Origin: Actinomycetales bacterium
GTDB lineage: Bacteria; Actinomycetota; Actinomycetes; Actinomycetales; Beutenbergiaceae
Assembly (NCBI GenBank): GCA_016649925.1
Contig: JAENWO010000024.1
Location: 1 to 14,523 of the forward strand
Reading direction: 5' to 3'
Length of the DNA: 14,523 nucleotides
The notes beneath the pieces are model-generated. The model was given only the letters and a program-made list of their open reading frames with translations, ran no database searches and had not been told where the DNA came from. Of this stretch, positions 1 through 7,386 are shown piece after piece; position 1 is the stretch's first letter; the number at the start of each line of letters is the position of its first letter. Made by a program: the position numbers and the translations under genes.

Positions 1-636
1 GGGCAGCCCGTGGACCTCCCGGCCCGGCGTCCCACCGCCACGACCCTGGATGTCGATGAACGGGTCGCCCGCGATCTCCGCCTGGAACCGCGTGCAGCGC
101 TGGCAGAGGATGCAGCGATCGCGGTCGAGCAGGATCTGGGTGGAGATCTTGACCGGCTTGGGGAACGTCCGCTTGACGCCGACGAAGCGCGAGGTGGTGC
201 TGCCGTTGCTCATCGACTGGTTCTGCAGCGGGCACTCACCGCCCTTGTCGCAGACCGGGCAGTCGAGCGGGTGGTTGATGAGGAGGAACTCGATCTGGCC
301 GTGCTGTGCCTTGTCCGCCACCGCGGAGGTGTGCTGGGTGCCGACGACCATGCCTGCGGTGGCCTCAAGCGTGCAGGAGGTCTGGGGCTTCGGCATCGGC
401 CGCACGTTGCCCTCGCGGTCCGGCGTGGCGACCTCGACGAGGCACTGGCGGCACGCACCGGCGGGCTTGAGCAGCGGGTGGTCGCAGAACCGAGGGATCT
501 GGATACCCAGGTTCTCGGCGGCACGGATGACGAGGGTGCCCTTCGGCACGCTCACCTCGAGGCCGTCGATCGTGAGGGTGATCTCCTCGACCGGCGCGAC
601 CTCGCCCGCAGCGGTGGTCTGGATGGTGGCAGTCAT
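1..636 (-). CDS. nuoG: NADH-quinone oxidoreductase subunit G, N-terminal part (cut by window edge)
   Basis: First 212 codons of the large Fe-S subunit of the complex I electron-input arm; the gene continues past the left edge. Visible motifs are a plant-type [2Fe-2S] site (Cys51, Cys62, Cys65, Cys88), the His-ligated cluster motif His122-X3-Cys126-X2-Cys129-X5-Cys135, and the start of a [4Fe-4S] site (Cys175, Cys178, Cys181). The fourth ligand of that last site would lie beyond the edge. NuoG passes electrons from the NuoE/NuoF module toward NuoI and NuoB. The ATG overlaps the nuoF stop in an ATGA, so translation is probably coupled. The molybdopterin-oxidoreductase-like C-terminal domain cannot be judged. 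No frameshift is seen in the visible part. Confidence 0.96.
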   Translation of the reverse strand, partial: MTATIQTTAAGEVAPVEEITLTIDGLEVSVPKGTLVIRAAENLGIQIPRFCDHPLLKPAGACRQCLVEVATPDREGNVRPMPKPQTSCTLEATAGMVVGTQHTSAVADKAQHGQIEFLLINHPLDCPVCDKGGECPLQNQSMSNGSTTSRFVGVKRTFPKPVKISTQILLDRDRCILCQRCTRFQAEIAGDPFIDIQGRGGGTPGREVHGLP

Positions 637-1940
637 CGGGTTGCTCCGGAGAAGGCCGCGTTGGCCTCGTAGGGGAAGAGCTCCCAAGCCGGGGTGTGCA
701 GCCCCTGCTCGAACTCCTCGCGGAAGTGCTTGATTCCACTGGTGATGGGCTGGGCGGCGGCGTCACCGAGGGCGCAGAAGGAGCGGCCCTCGATGTTCGA
801 GCACACGTCGAGGAGGAGATCGACGTCGGACTCGGTCCCCTGGCCCGCTTCGAGGCGGTGCATGATCTGCTTGAGCCAGTACGTCCCCTCGCGGCACGGC
901 GTGCACTTGCCGCAGGACTCGTGGGCGTAGAAATCCGTCCACCGGGTCACGCAGCGCACCACCGAGGTGGTCTCGTCGAAGACCTGCAGGGCACGGGTGC
1001 CGAGCATCGACCCGGCCGCCCCGACCGACTCGTAGTCGAGGGAGAGGTCGAGGTGCTCTGCCGTGAGGATCGGCGTCGAGGAACCGCCCGGCGTCCAGAA
1101 CTTCAGGCTGCGCCCGTCGCGGACCCCGCCGGCCATGTCGAGGAGCTCGCGGAAGGTGATGCCGAGCGGCGCCTCGTACTGGCCGGGGCGGGTGACGTGG
1201 CCGGAGAGGGAGAAGAGGCCGTGGCCCTTCGACTTCTCGGTGCCCATCGAGGAGAACCAGTCCGCTCCCCCGCGGATGATGCCGGGGACGCTGGCGATGG
1301 ACTCGACGTTGTTCACGACCGTCGGGCGGGCGTACAGGCCGGCGACCGCCGGGAACGGCGGCTTGAGCCGGGGCTGACCTCGGCGGCCCTCGAGGGAGTC
1401 GAGCAGAGCCGTCTCCTCACCGCAGATGTACGCCCCCGCGCCGGCGTGCACGGTGACCTCGAGGTGGTAGCCGGTGCCGAGGACGTTCTCGCCCAGCAGC
1501 CCGGCCTCGCGCGCCTCGTTCACCGCCGCGAGCAGGCGCCGGTAGACGTGCACCACCTCGCCGCGCACGTAGATGAAGGCGTGGTTCGAACCGATCGCGA
1601 ACGAGGTGATCGCGATGCCCTCGATCAGGGCGTGCGGGTTCGCGAGCAGAAGCGGCATGTCCTTGCACGTGCCGGGCTCGGACTCGTCCGCGTTCACCAC
1701 GAGGTAACGAGGTCCGCCGTCGGGCTTGGGCAGGAAGCTCCACTTCAGGCCGGTGGGGAACCCGGCCCCTCCGCGTCCGCGCAGTCCCGAGTCCTTGACG
1801 GTCTCGATCAGCTTCGCGGGGTCGGTGTGGATCGCCCTGCGCCACGCCTCGTAGCCGTGGTGCTCGGAATAGGTCTTCAGGGTCCAGGACCGGTCCGCGT
1901 CCCAGATGTCAGACAGGCTCGGAGCGAGGGTGGTGCTCAT
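633..1940 (-). CDS. nuoF: NADH-quinone oxidoreductase subunit F (NADH- and FMN-binding)
   Basis: A 435-residue protein, normal length for NuoF, which oxidises NADH with FMN and carries the [4Fe-4S] cluster N3. The glycine-rich NADH-binding stretch GRGGAGFPTG is at about 55-64, the FMN-site motif NADESEPGTCKD at about 83-94, and GAGAYICGEETAL at about 167-179. The cluster motif is Cys343-X2-Cys346-X2-Cys349 (ESCGKCTPCREG) with Cys389 (SFCALGD) as fourth ligand. The ATG lies in an ATGA overlap with the nuoE stop, and the stop overlaps the nuoG start in the same way, so it is the middle gene of the coupled nuoE-F-G dehydrogenase module. All expected cofactor residues are present. Confidence 0.98.
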   Translation of the reverse strand: MSTTLAPSLSDIWDADRSWTLKTYSEHHGYEAWRRAIHTDPAKLIETVKDSGLRGRGGAGFPTGLKWSFLPKPDGGPRYLVVNADESEPGTCKDMPLLLANPHALIEGIAITSFAIGSNHAFIYVRGEVVHVYRRLLAAVNEAREAGLLGENVLGTGYHLEVTVHAGAGAYICGEETALLDSLEGRRGQPRLKPPFPAVAGLYARPTVVNNVESIASVPGIIRGGADWFSSMGTEKSKGHGLFSLSGHVTRPGQYEAPLGITFRELLDMAGGVRDGRSLKFWTPGGSSTPILTAEHLDLSLDYESVGAAGSMLGTRALQVFDETTSVVRCVTRWTDFYAHESCGKCTPCREGTYWLKQIMHRLEAGQGTESDVDLLLDVCSNIEGRSFCALGDAAAQPITSGIKHFREEFEQGLHTPAWELFPYEANAAFSGATR

Positions 1941-2773
1941 GCCTGAGGACCCTTCTGGTCGACCTTCTCGACGGTATCGGCCCGGGAGTCGGCTGGTGTG
2001 GTGGGCTTGCGCTCCGCACTGGAACCCACGTCACCGACCGGCTGCGCGCCGGGCGGCTGGGTGCCGGACGTGCCGCCCTGCTCGAGTGCGTCGTCGGAAC
2101 CGTCCATCGCCGGCGCGGTCCAGCCCTGCGAGCGGGCCAGCTTGAGGCCCTCGAGGGTCGCCAGACCGGCGCCCACGCCCTCGTTGGCGCGTCCGTCGTC
2201 GAAACCGGCCAGCACTCGGGAGACCTCCTTGAAGGTCGCCACCGAGTCGGCGCCGCGGGTCGGGGTGACCGGACGGCCCTCGATGAGTGCGTCGACGGCG
2301 TCCAGCGCCGAGGTGGGCGTCTGGTTGTCGAAGAACTCCCAGTTGATCACCATCACGGGGGCGTAGTCGCACGCCGCGTTGCACTCCACCCGCTCGAGGG
2401 TGATGCGCCCGTCCTCGGTCGTCTCGTCGTTGCCGATGCCGAGGTGCGCGGAGAGCCGGTCGAAGATCGCGTCCCCACCCATCACCGCGCACAGGGTGTT
2501 CGTGCAGATCCCGACGGTGTACTCCCCGTTCGGGCGTCGCTTGTACTGGGTGTAGAACGTCGCGACGGCCGAGACCGAGGCTCGGGACAGGTCGAGCACC
2601 TCCGCGCAGAACGCGATGCCGGCTGGGCTGACGTATCCGTCCTCGGACTGCACGAGATGCAGCAGCGGGAGGAGCGCCGAGCGGGGCTCGGGGTAACGCG
2701 CGAGGATCTGCTGCGCATCGGCGCCGAGCCGGGCGTGGACCTCCGGCGGGTAACCGTTCGTGTCGATGGTCAT
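1937..2773 (-). CDS. nuoE: NADH-quinone oxidoreductase subunit E ([2Fe-2S], thioredoxin-like)
   Basis: A 278-residue protein. NuoE binds cluster N1a next to the FMN of NuoF. The ligands are visible as Cys90-X4-Cys95 (GICTNTLC) and Cys131-X3-Cys135 (ECNAACDYAP), and the N-terminal helical region (about 10-80) contains FYTQY. The catalytic core ends near residue 190. The remaining roughly 85 residues are rich in Gly, Pro, Ala, Ser, Asp and Glu and look disordered; such tails occur in actinobacterial NuoE but their length varies. The ATG at 2773 is chosen because it overlaps the nuoD stop in an ATGA, which matches the rest of the operon. The reading frame stays open 26 codons further upstream, but that part lies inside nuoD and is Arg/Gly-rich out-of-frame sequence. 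Confidence 0.96.
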   Translation of the reverse strand: MTIDTNGYPPEVHARLGADAQQILARYPEPRSALLPLLHLVQSEDGYVSPAGIAFCAEVLDLSRASVSAVATFYTQYKRRPNGEYTVGICTNTLCAVMGGDAIFDRLSAHLGIGNDETTEDGRITLERVECNAACDYAPVMVINWEFFDNQTPTSALDAVDALIEGRPVTPTRGADSVATFKEVSRVLAGFDDGRANEGVGAGLATLEGLKLARSQGWTAPAMDGSDDALEQGGTSGTQPPGAQPVGDVGSSAERKPTTPADSRADTVEKVDQKGPQA

Positions 2774-4131
2774 CAGCGGTCCACCCCACCCAGGACCGGG
2801 TCGATCGAGGCGAGGGCGACCACGACGTCGGCGATCGTGCCGCCCTCGCACATGATCCCCAGCGTCTGCAGGTTGTTGAAGGACGGGTCCCGGAAATGGG
2901 CCCGGTAGGGGCGCGTCCCGCCGTCGGAGACGAGGTGCACGCCGAGGATCCCCTTGGGGTGCTCGATCTGCTGGTACACCTGACCCGCCGGTACGCGGAA
3001 CCCCTCGGTGACGAGCTTGAAGTGGTGGATGAGGGCCTCCATCGAGGTGCCCATGATCTCCTTGATGTGCTCCAGGGAGTTGCCCTGGCCGTCGGTGCCG
3101 ACGGCCAGCTGCGCCGGCCAGGCGATCTTCTTGTCGGCGACCATGACGGGGTGCTTGCCCTGACGGTCCTGCGCCTCGAGGCGGTCCAGCACCTGCTGGA
3201 CGATCTTCAGGGACTCCCGCATCTCGCGGAATCGGACGACCATTCGGGCGTAGGCGTCGGCGCCGGTCTCCGTGACGATCTCGAAGTCGTATGTCTCGTA
3301 GCCGCAGTACGGCTGGGTCCGCCGCAGGTCGAATGGCAGTCCCGCGGCTCGCAGGATCGGCCCGGCGGCGCCCAGCGCGATGGCCCCGGCGAGAGGCAGG
3401 TAGCCGACGCCCTGCTGGCGCCCGATGAAGATCGGGTTCGCGAGCGTGATCTTCTCGAGCTCGGCGATACCGTTGCGGATCTTCGGGATCGCGTCGCGCA
3501 CCATCTGCGTGGTCCCCGGTGCGAGGTCCTGGGCGACGCCCCCGGGTCGGATGTAGGCGTGGTTCATGCGCAGGCCGGTGACGGCCTCGAAGATCCGCAT
3601 GATCTCCTCGCGATCGCGGAACGCGATCGTCATCATCGTCGTCGCCCCGAGCTCGTTGCCGCCGGAGCCGATGGCGACCATGTGCGAGGCGACGCGGTTC
3701 AGCTCCATCATCAGCACCCGGATGAGCGTGGCGCGCTCCGGGACGTCATCGGTGATGTCGAGGAGCTTCTCCACCGCGAGGCAGTAGCCGGCCTCCTGGA
3801 ACAGGGGGGCGACGTAGTCCATGCGGGTGCAGAACGTCACGCCCTGGGTCCAGGTGCGGAACTCCATGTTCTTCTCGATACCCGTGTGCAGGAAGCCGAT
3901 GCCGGCTCGTGCCTCGGTGACCGTCTCTCCCTCGATCTCGAGGACGACGCGGAGCACGCCGTGCGTGGACGGGTGCTGCGGACCCATGTTGACGACGATG
4001 CGCTCGTCACCGAGCCGCTCGGCCTCGGCGCTGATCTGATCCCAGTCACCGCCGGTCGCGGTGAACTCGTGGACGCCCTCGGTGCCGGCAGGACCGGCGC
4101 CGCGCGTCGCGCTAGGCGTGGTGGAAGACAT
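2773..4131 (-). CDS. nuoD: NADH-quinone oxidoreductase subunit D (49 kDa subunit)
   Basis: A 452-residue protein that, with NuoB, forms the quinone-reduction chamber of complex I. The signature NMGPQHPSTHGVLR is at about 48-61. By alignment from memory with Thermus Nqo4, His57 and Tyr106 (in TRMDY) correspond to the quinone headgroup ligands His38 and Tyr87. Other family blocks are GFLHTGIEK (79-87), LAVEKLLD (118-125), PYCGYETYDFE (274-284) and the C-terminal ASIDPVLGGVDR, whose DPVMGDVDR-like ending is typical. The first 40 or so residues are a poorly conserved extension. The ATG shares one base with the nuoC stop (TGATG), and the stop overlaps the nuoE start. No key residue is missing. Confidence 0.98.
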   Translation of the reverse strand: MSSTTPSATRGAGPAGTEGVHEFTATGGDWDQISAEAERLGDERIVVNMGPQHPSTHGVLRVVLEIEGETVTEARAGIGFLHTGIEKNMEFRTWTQGVTFCTRMDYVAPLFQEAGYCLAVEKLLDITDDVPERATLIRVLMMELNRVASHMVAIGSGGNELGATTMMTIAFRDREEIMRIFEAVTGLRMNHAYIRPGGVAQDLAPGTTQMVRDAIPKIRNGIAELEKITLANPIFIGRQQGVGYLPLAGAIALGAAGPILRAAGLPFDLRRTQPYCGYETYDFEIVTETGADAYARMVVRFREMRESLKIVQQVLDRLEAQDRQGKHPVMVADKKIAWPAQLAVGTDGQGNSLEHIKEIMGTSMEALIHHFKLVTEGFRVPAGQVYQQIEHPKGILGVHLVSDGGTRPYRAHFRDPSFNNLQTLGIMCEGGTIADVVVALASIDPVLGGVDR

Positions 4132-4901
4132 CAGTTGTACGACCTCCGCTGGTCCGGCGCCGGAACCGTCGCGCCCTTGTACTCCACCGGGATCCCGCCC
4201 AGCGGGTAGTCCTTGCGTTGCGGGTGGCCCGGCCAGTCGTCCGGCATCTCGATGCGGGTCAGTGCGGGGTGCCCGTCGAAGATGAGCCCGAAGAAGTCCC
4301 AGGTCTCGCGCTCGTGCCAGTTGTTGGCGGGATAGACCTGCGTGAGGGTCGGGATGTGCGGGTCGGCGTCCGGGGCGGCCACCTCGAGGCGGATCGTCCG
4401 GTTGTGCGTGACGGAGAGGAGCGGGTAGACCGCGTGCAGCTCGCGACCGGCGTCGTTGGGGTAGTGCACGCCGTTGACACCCAGGCACAGCTCGAACCGC
4501 AGGTCCTGGTCGTCGCGGAGCGAACGAGCCACCAGCTCGAGGTGCTCGCGCACCACGTAGAGGGTCATCTCGCCGCGGAAGACGACGACCTTCTCGACGG
4601 CGTCCTCGAATGCCACGCTGGCCTCCTCGAGCACCTCGGCGAGGATGTCGACGACCTCGTCGAAGTAGCCGCCGTAGGGACGCGTCGACGGACCCGGCAT
4701 GGCCACGGTCCGTTCGAGCCGGCCGAAGCCGGAGGTGTCGCCGGTGCCGCGCACGCCGAACAGGCCCTTGCGGACCTCGAGAAGCTCCAGCGGGGCGACG
4801 CCCTTCGGGGGCTGGACGAGCTGCTGCGAGCCCGCCTCCTGCGCCTCGTGGGCCGGCTCGCGCTGCTGCTCCTCGCCGGGCCCGGTGGTGCCTGTGCTCA
4901 C
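4131..4901 (-). CDS. nuoC: NADH-quinone oxidoreductase subunit C (30 kDa subunit)
   Basis: A 256-residue protein of the complex I hydrophilic arm that binds NuoD and NuoB and carries no cofactor. The 30-kDa subunit signature spans about 197-234, with ERETWDFFGLIFDGHP followed by R(I/L)xMPDDWxGHPxRKDYPL. An N-terminal tail of about 35 residues is Glu/Gln/Pro-rich and probably flexible. The start is GTG at 4901, inside a GTGA overlap with the nuoB stop. The frame is open for another 800 bases upstream, but that is antisense-like Arg/Pro/Gly-rich sequence inside nuoB and nuoA. Unlike in E. coli, nuoC and nuoD are separate genes, as is usual in actinobacteria. Confidence 0.96.
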   Translation of the reverse strand: MSTGTTGPGEEQQREPAHEAQEAGSQQLVQPPKGVAPLELLEVRKGLFGVRGTGDTSGFGRLERTVAMPGPSTRPYGGYFDEVVDILAEVLEEASVAFEDAVEKVVVFRGEMTLYVVREHLELVARSLRDDQDLRFELCLGVNGVHYPNDAGRELHAVYPLLSVTHNRTIRLEVAAPDADPHIPTLTQVYPANNWHERETWDFFGLIFDGHPALTRIEMPDDWPGHPQRKDYPLGGIPVEYKGATVPAPDQRRSYN

Positions 4902-5455
4902 GCCAAGAGCCCCTTCATCTCGTGCGTCGGGGTCGCGCGCAGTGCGGCGGCCTCGACCTGCTGGTTGATCTCCTCGCGGTGCGCACCGAGCGGGCCACCC
5001 TTGATGACCTGCTTGTGCAGCTCGAGGATCGCATTGATGAGCATCTCCGGGCGCGGCGGGCAGCCGGGCAGGTAGATGTCCACCGGGAGGATGTGGTCCA
5101 CGCCCTGCACGATCGCGTAGTTGTTGAACATGCCGCCCGAGGACGCGCACACACCCATGGAGATGACCCACTTGGGGTCGGCCATCTGGTCGTAGACGGT
5201 CCGCAGAACGGGAGCCATCTTGTGGCTCACACGCCCCGAGACGATCATCAGGTCCGCCTGACGCGGCGAGGCGCGGAACACCTCCATGCCGAAACGGGCG
5301 AGGTCGAACCGCGGCGTGCCGGCGGCCATCATCTCGATCGCGCAGCAGGCCAGGCCCATCGTGACCGGCCACATCGACGAGCTGCGCACCCAGCCGACCA
5401 GGTCCTCCACCTTGCCCAGGACGAATCCCGAGGGAAGCTTCTCTTCGAGTCCCAT
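4898..5455 (-). CDS. nuoB: NADH-quinone oxidoreductase subunit B (cluster N2)
   Basis: A 185-residue protein, typical length for NuoB, which holds the terminal [4Fe-4S] cluster N2 that reduces quinone. The ligands are the adjacent pair Cys37-Cys38 (GLACCAIE), Cys103 (GVCASSGG) and Cys132 (LPGCPPRPE). The block MAAGTPRFDLARFGMEVFR at about 43-61 is also characteristic. The ATG at 5455 is preceded by a purine-rich Shine-Dalgarno-like stretch (GGAAAGGA, 7 bases away) within the 15-base gap after nuoA. The stop overlaps the nuoC GTG. Confidence 0.98.
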   Translation of the reverse strand: MGLEEKLPSGFVLGKVEDLVGWVRSSSMWPVTMGLACCAIEMMAAGTPRFDLARFGMEVFRASPRQADLMIVSGRVSHKMAPVLRTVYDQMADPKWVISMGVCASSGGMFNNYAIVQGVDHILPVDIYLPGCPPRPEMLINAILELHKQVIKGGPLGAHREEINQQVEAAALRATPTHEMKGLLA

Positions 5456-5470
5456 CTGTGAGTCCTTTCC

Positions 5471-5833
5471 TCAGTCCCAGTCCAGGCCGCCGCGGCGCCA
5501 CTCGTAGACGAACGGCACGGTGATCAGGAACAGGAAGCCCATCATGGCCACCAGACCGAAGACGGCGAGCTCGGAGAACGCGACCGCCCACGGGTAGAGG
5601 AAGACCACCTCGATGTCGAAGATGATGAACGTCATCGCGACGAGGTAGTACTTGATCGGGAATCGGCCCATGCCGACGGCGTGCGGGGTGGGCTGGATGC
5701 CGCACTCGTATGCGTCCACCTTGACCTTGTTGTACCGCTTCGGGCCGATCACGGCGCTCGCCGCGAGGCCGCCCACGCCGAGCAGCAGGGCCAGTCCACC
5801 CATGATCAGGATGGGGATGTACGGGTTCGTCAT
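5471..5833 (-). CDS. nuoA: NADH-quinone oxidoreductase subunit A (membrane subunit)
   Basis: A 120-residue integral membrane protein with three predicted transmembrane helices at about 7-29, 60-82 and 88-110. The conserved loop DAYECGIQP is at about 40-48, and RFPIKYYLVAMTFIIFDIEV is at about 57-76; this Asp/Glu-containing stretch is highly conserved in NuoA/ND3. The ATG at 5833 is favoured over earlier in-frame codons because GAGAGGA lies 7 bases upstream, in the 19-base gap after the MenJ-like gene, and because the protein then begins with the first membrane helix. NuoA anchors the junction between the membrane arm and the NuoB/NuoD module. Confidence 0.97.
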   Translation of the reverse strand: MTNPYIPILIMGGLALLLGVGGLAASAVIGPKRYNKVKVDAYECGIQPTPHAVGMGRFPIKYYLVAMTFIIFDIEVVFLYPWAVAFSELAVFGLVAMMGFLFLITVPFVYEWRRGGLDWD

Positions 5834-5852
5834 GGTCTCTTCCTCTCCCGCC

Positions 5853-7163
5853 TCAGGCCGCGGGGACGATGCGGGTGAGGGCGGTGATGACCCGGTCCGT
5901 CGGGTCGCCGCCACGGGTGTCGTAGCTGTCGGAGAGCAGCTTGTGCACGAACTTCATCAAGAGCGGACGCGGCAGGCCGTAGGTCGTGCAGATCCGCATC
6001 ACCTCGGGCCGCTCGATGATCTTGACGAAGAGCCGGCCGAGGGCGAAGTAGCCGCCCAGGTCGTCACGCATCCGGGTGGGGTACGTGGCGAGCGTGCGCT
6101 CCCGCGCGGCGGGTGAGGTGCGAGCCAGAGCCTGGGCGACGACGTCGGCCGCGATCCGCCCGGCCTGCAGCGCGTACGCGATGCCCTCGCCGTTGAACGG
6201 GGACACCATCCCGCCGGAATCGCCCACGAGCAGCATCCCCCGCGAGTAGATCGGCTTGCGGTTGAACGCCATCGGCAGCGCGGCACCGCGCACCGGGCCC
6301 ACCTGGTTCTCCGGGGTGAACTCCCACTCCGGAGGCGCGTTGCGCATCCACGCGGCGAGCAGCGACTTGTAGTCCAGCTGGGTGGCGCGCGCCGTGGAGC
6401 TGACCGAGCCGAGGCCCACGTTCGCCGTACCGTTGCCGAGCGCGAAGACCCAGCCGTAGCCGGGCAGGAGGTTGGACTTGCGCGGCTCCCCGTCCCAGAG
6501 CTCGAGCTGGGACTCCATCCACTCGTCGTTGTGGCGGGGGGTCGTGAAGTACGTGCGCACAGCCACGCCCATCGGCCGGTCGTCGCGCTTGGCAATGCCG
6601 AGCGCGGTGGCCATCCGGGCGGAGACGCCGTCGGCCGCGATGACCACGGGCGCCCGCAGGGTGCGCTGGGAGGCCTCCTCGCCGGAGAGTCGGCGCCCGG
6701 AGGGATCGACCTGGCGTGCGGTGACGCCGATCACGCGTCCGGTGCGCTCGTCCAGCAGCGGACCGGTGACGTTCATGCCCTCCATCAGTTTCGCGCCGGT
6801 GGAGCGGGCGTGGTAGGCCAGGGTCACGTCCAGGTCCATCCGCGAGCGGACCAGACCGTAGTTGGGGTAGCGCTCGATCTCCGGCCACGGCAGGTGGATC
6901 GTGTGCCCGCCGCCGACGACGCGCAGGCCCTTGTTGCGGATCCAGCCGTCCTCCTCGCGGGTCGGCACACCCATCCGCACGAGCTCCGCCACCGCGCGGG
7001 GTGTCAGTCCGTCGCCGCAGATCTTGTCCCGGGGGAAAGTGGCCTTCTCGAGGAGGAGCACCTGCTTGCCGGCGCCGGCGAGGTAGTGCGCAGCAGCGGA
7101 ACCGGCAGGTCCTGCGCCGACGACGATGACGTCGGCGTCATCATCATCCGCTGCCAGGCTCAC
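5853..7163 (-). CDS. menJ: Geranylgeranyl reductase family flavoprotein, probable menaquinone side-chain reductase (MenJ-like)
   Basis: About 436 residues. The N-terminal FAD-binding Rossmann motif VIVVGAGPAGSAAA is at 12-25, followed by FPRDKICGDGLTPRAV (43-58), the family signature. The second FAD motif, LLVGDSGGMVSPFNGEGIAYAL, is at about 311-332, and GYGWVFALGNG is at about 235-245. The family uses FAD and an external reductant to saturate isoprenoid chains. Mycobacterial MenJ, which reduces one isoprene unit of menaquinone, shares these motifs and also sits near men genes. The gene precedes nuoA by 19 bases, so it is probably co-transcribed with complex I. The start is uncertain: GTG codons at 7163, 7196 and 7250 are all in frame. 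7163 leaves the usual short leader before the FAD fold, while 7250 has a TAAGGT box 7 bases upstream and could be a leaderless start. An archaeal-type lipid or chlorophyll role is unlikely here. Confidence 0.88.
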   Translation of the reverse strand: MSLAADDDDADVIVVGAGPAGSAAAHYLAGAGKQVLLLEKATFPRDKICGDGLTPRAVAELVRMGVPTREEDGWIRNKGLRVVGGGHTIHLPWPEIERYPNYGLVRSRMDLDVTLAYHARSTGAKLMEGMNVTGPLLDERTGRVIGVTARQVDPSGRRLSGEEASQRTLRAPVVIAADGVSARMATALGIAKRDDRPMGVAVRTYFTTPRHNDEWMESQLELWDGEPRKSNLLPGYGWVFALGNGTANVGLGSVSSTARATQLDYKSLLAAWMRNAPPEWEFTPENQVGPVRGAALPMAFNRKPIYSRGMLLVGDSGGMVSPFNGEGIAYALQAGRIAADVVAQALARTSPAARERTLATYPTRMRDDLGGYFALGRLFVKIIERPEVMRICTTYGLPRPLLMKFVHKLLSDSYDTRGGDPTDRVITALTRIVPAA

Positions 7164-7258
7164 CTGCTCCGCCGATCCGCCCCAGCCGGGGCTCACACGT
7201 CCTGCACGATTTCTCTCGAATACCCGCCAGGCGGGGCCCGAGATATTCACCCGGCCAA

Positions 7259-7327
7259 CCTTATCGTCGTTTCGCGGCCCCCCCGTGCACTCGCCTTGTC
7301 GTCGTTTCGCGGCCCCCCGTGCACTCC
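7259..7327. repeat. Tandem direct repeat, 35 bp x 2
   Basis: Two adjacent copies, 7259-7293 and 7294-7327, are nearly identical. They differ by one A/G, a run of 7 versus 6 C, and the last base. Read on the minus strand, each contains GTGCAC (a palindrome), a G run, then CCGCGAAACGACGA and AAGG. The copy nearer the MenJ-like gene reads GATAAGGT, the other GACAAGGC, so only one copy has a -10-like box. It could be a regulatory duplication or part of a dispersed intergenic element; the window alone cannot decide. Confidence 0.9.
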
Positions 7328-7357
7328 GCGGACCGGCTCGCTCACGGACCGGTCCGC
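7328..7357. repeat. Inverted repeat with 12-bp perfect palindrome
   Basis: GCGGACCGG at 7328-7336 pairs perfectly with CCGGTCCGC at 7349-7357, giving a 9-bp stem with a 12-base loop. The right arm is also part of a self-complementary 12-mer, CGGACCGGTCCG, at 7345-7356. On the minus strand this lies about 110 bases after the menG stop. It could be a U-tract-less terminator of menG or an operator for the downstream operon. No function can be fixed from sequence. Confidence 0.5.
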
Positions 7358-7386
7358 CCCAGAGGCTACTCGGGTCTCGGCGCCGT

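Noticed and set aside
696..1946. Long plus-strand open frame opposite nuoF
   Set aside because: It is antisense to a gene with complete cofactor motifs; its composition (Arg/Ala/Gly/Val-rich, no domain) is what GC-rich codon usage produces on the opposite strand.
2896..4209. Plus-strand open frame of about 437 codons opposite nuoD
   Set aside because: It mirrors the nuoD reading frame and shows no family motif; nuoD is certain on the minus strand.
4131..5705. Extended version of nuoC reaching back over nuoB and nuoA
   Set aside because: The additional N-terminal sequence is Arg/Pro/Gly-rich, out of frame with nuoB; the GTG at 4901 in a GTGA overlap gives a normal NuoC.
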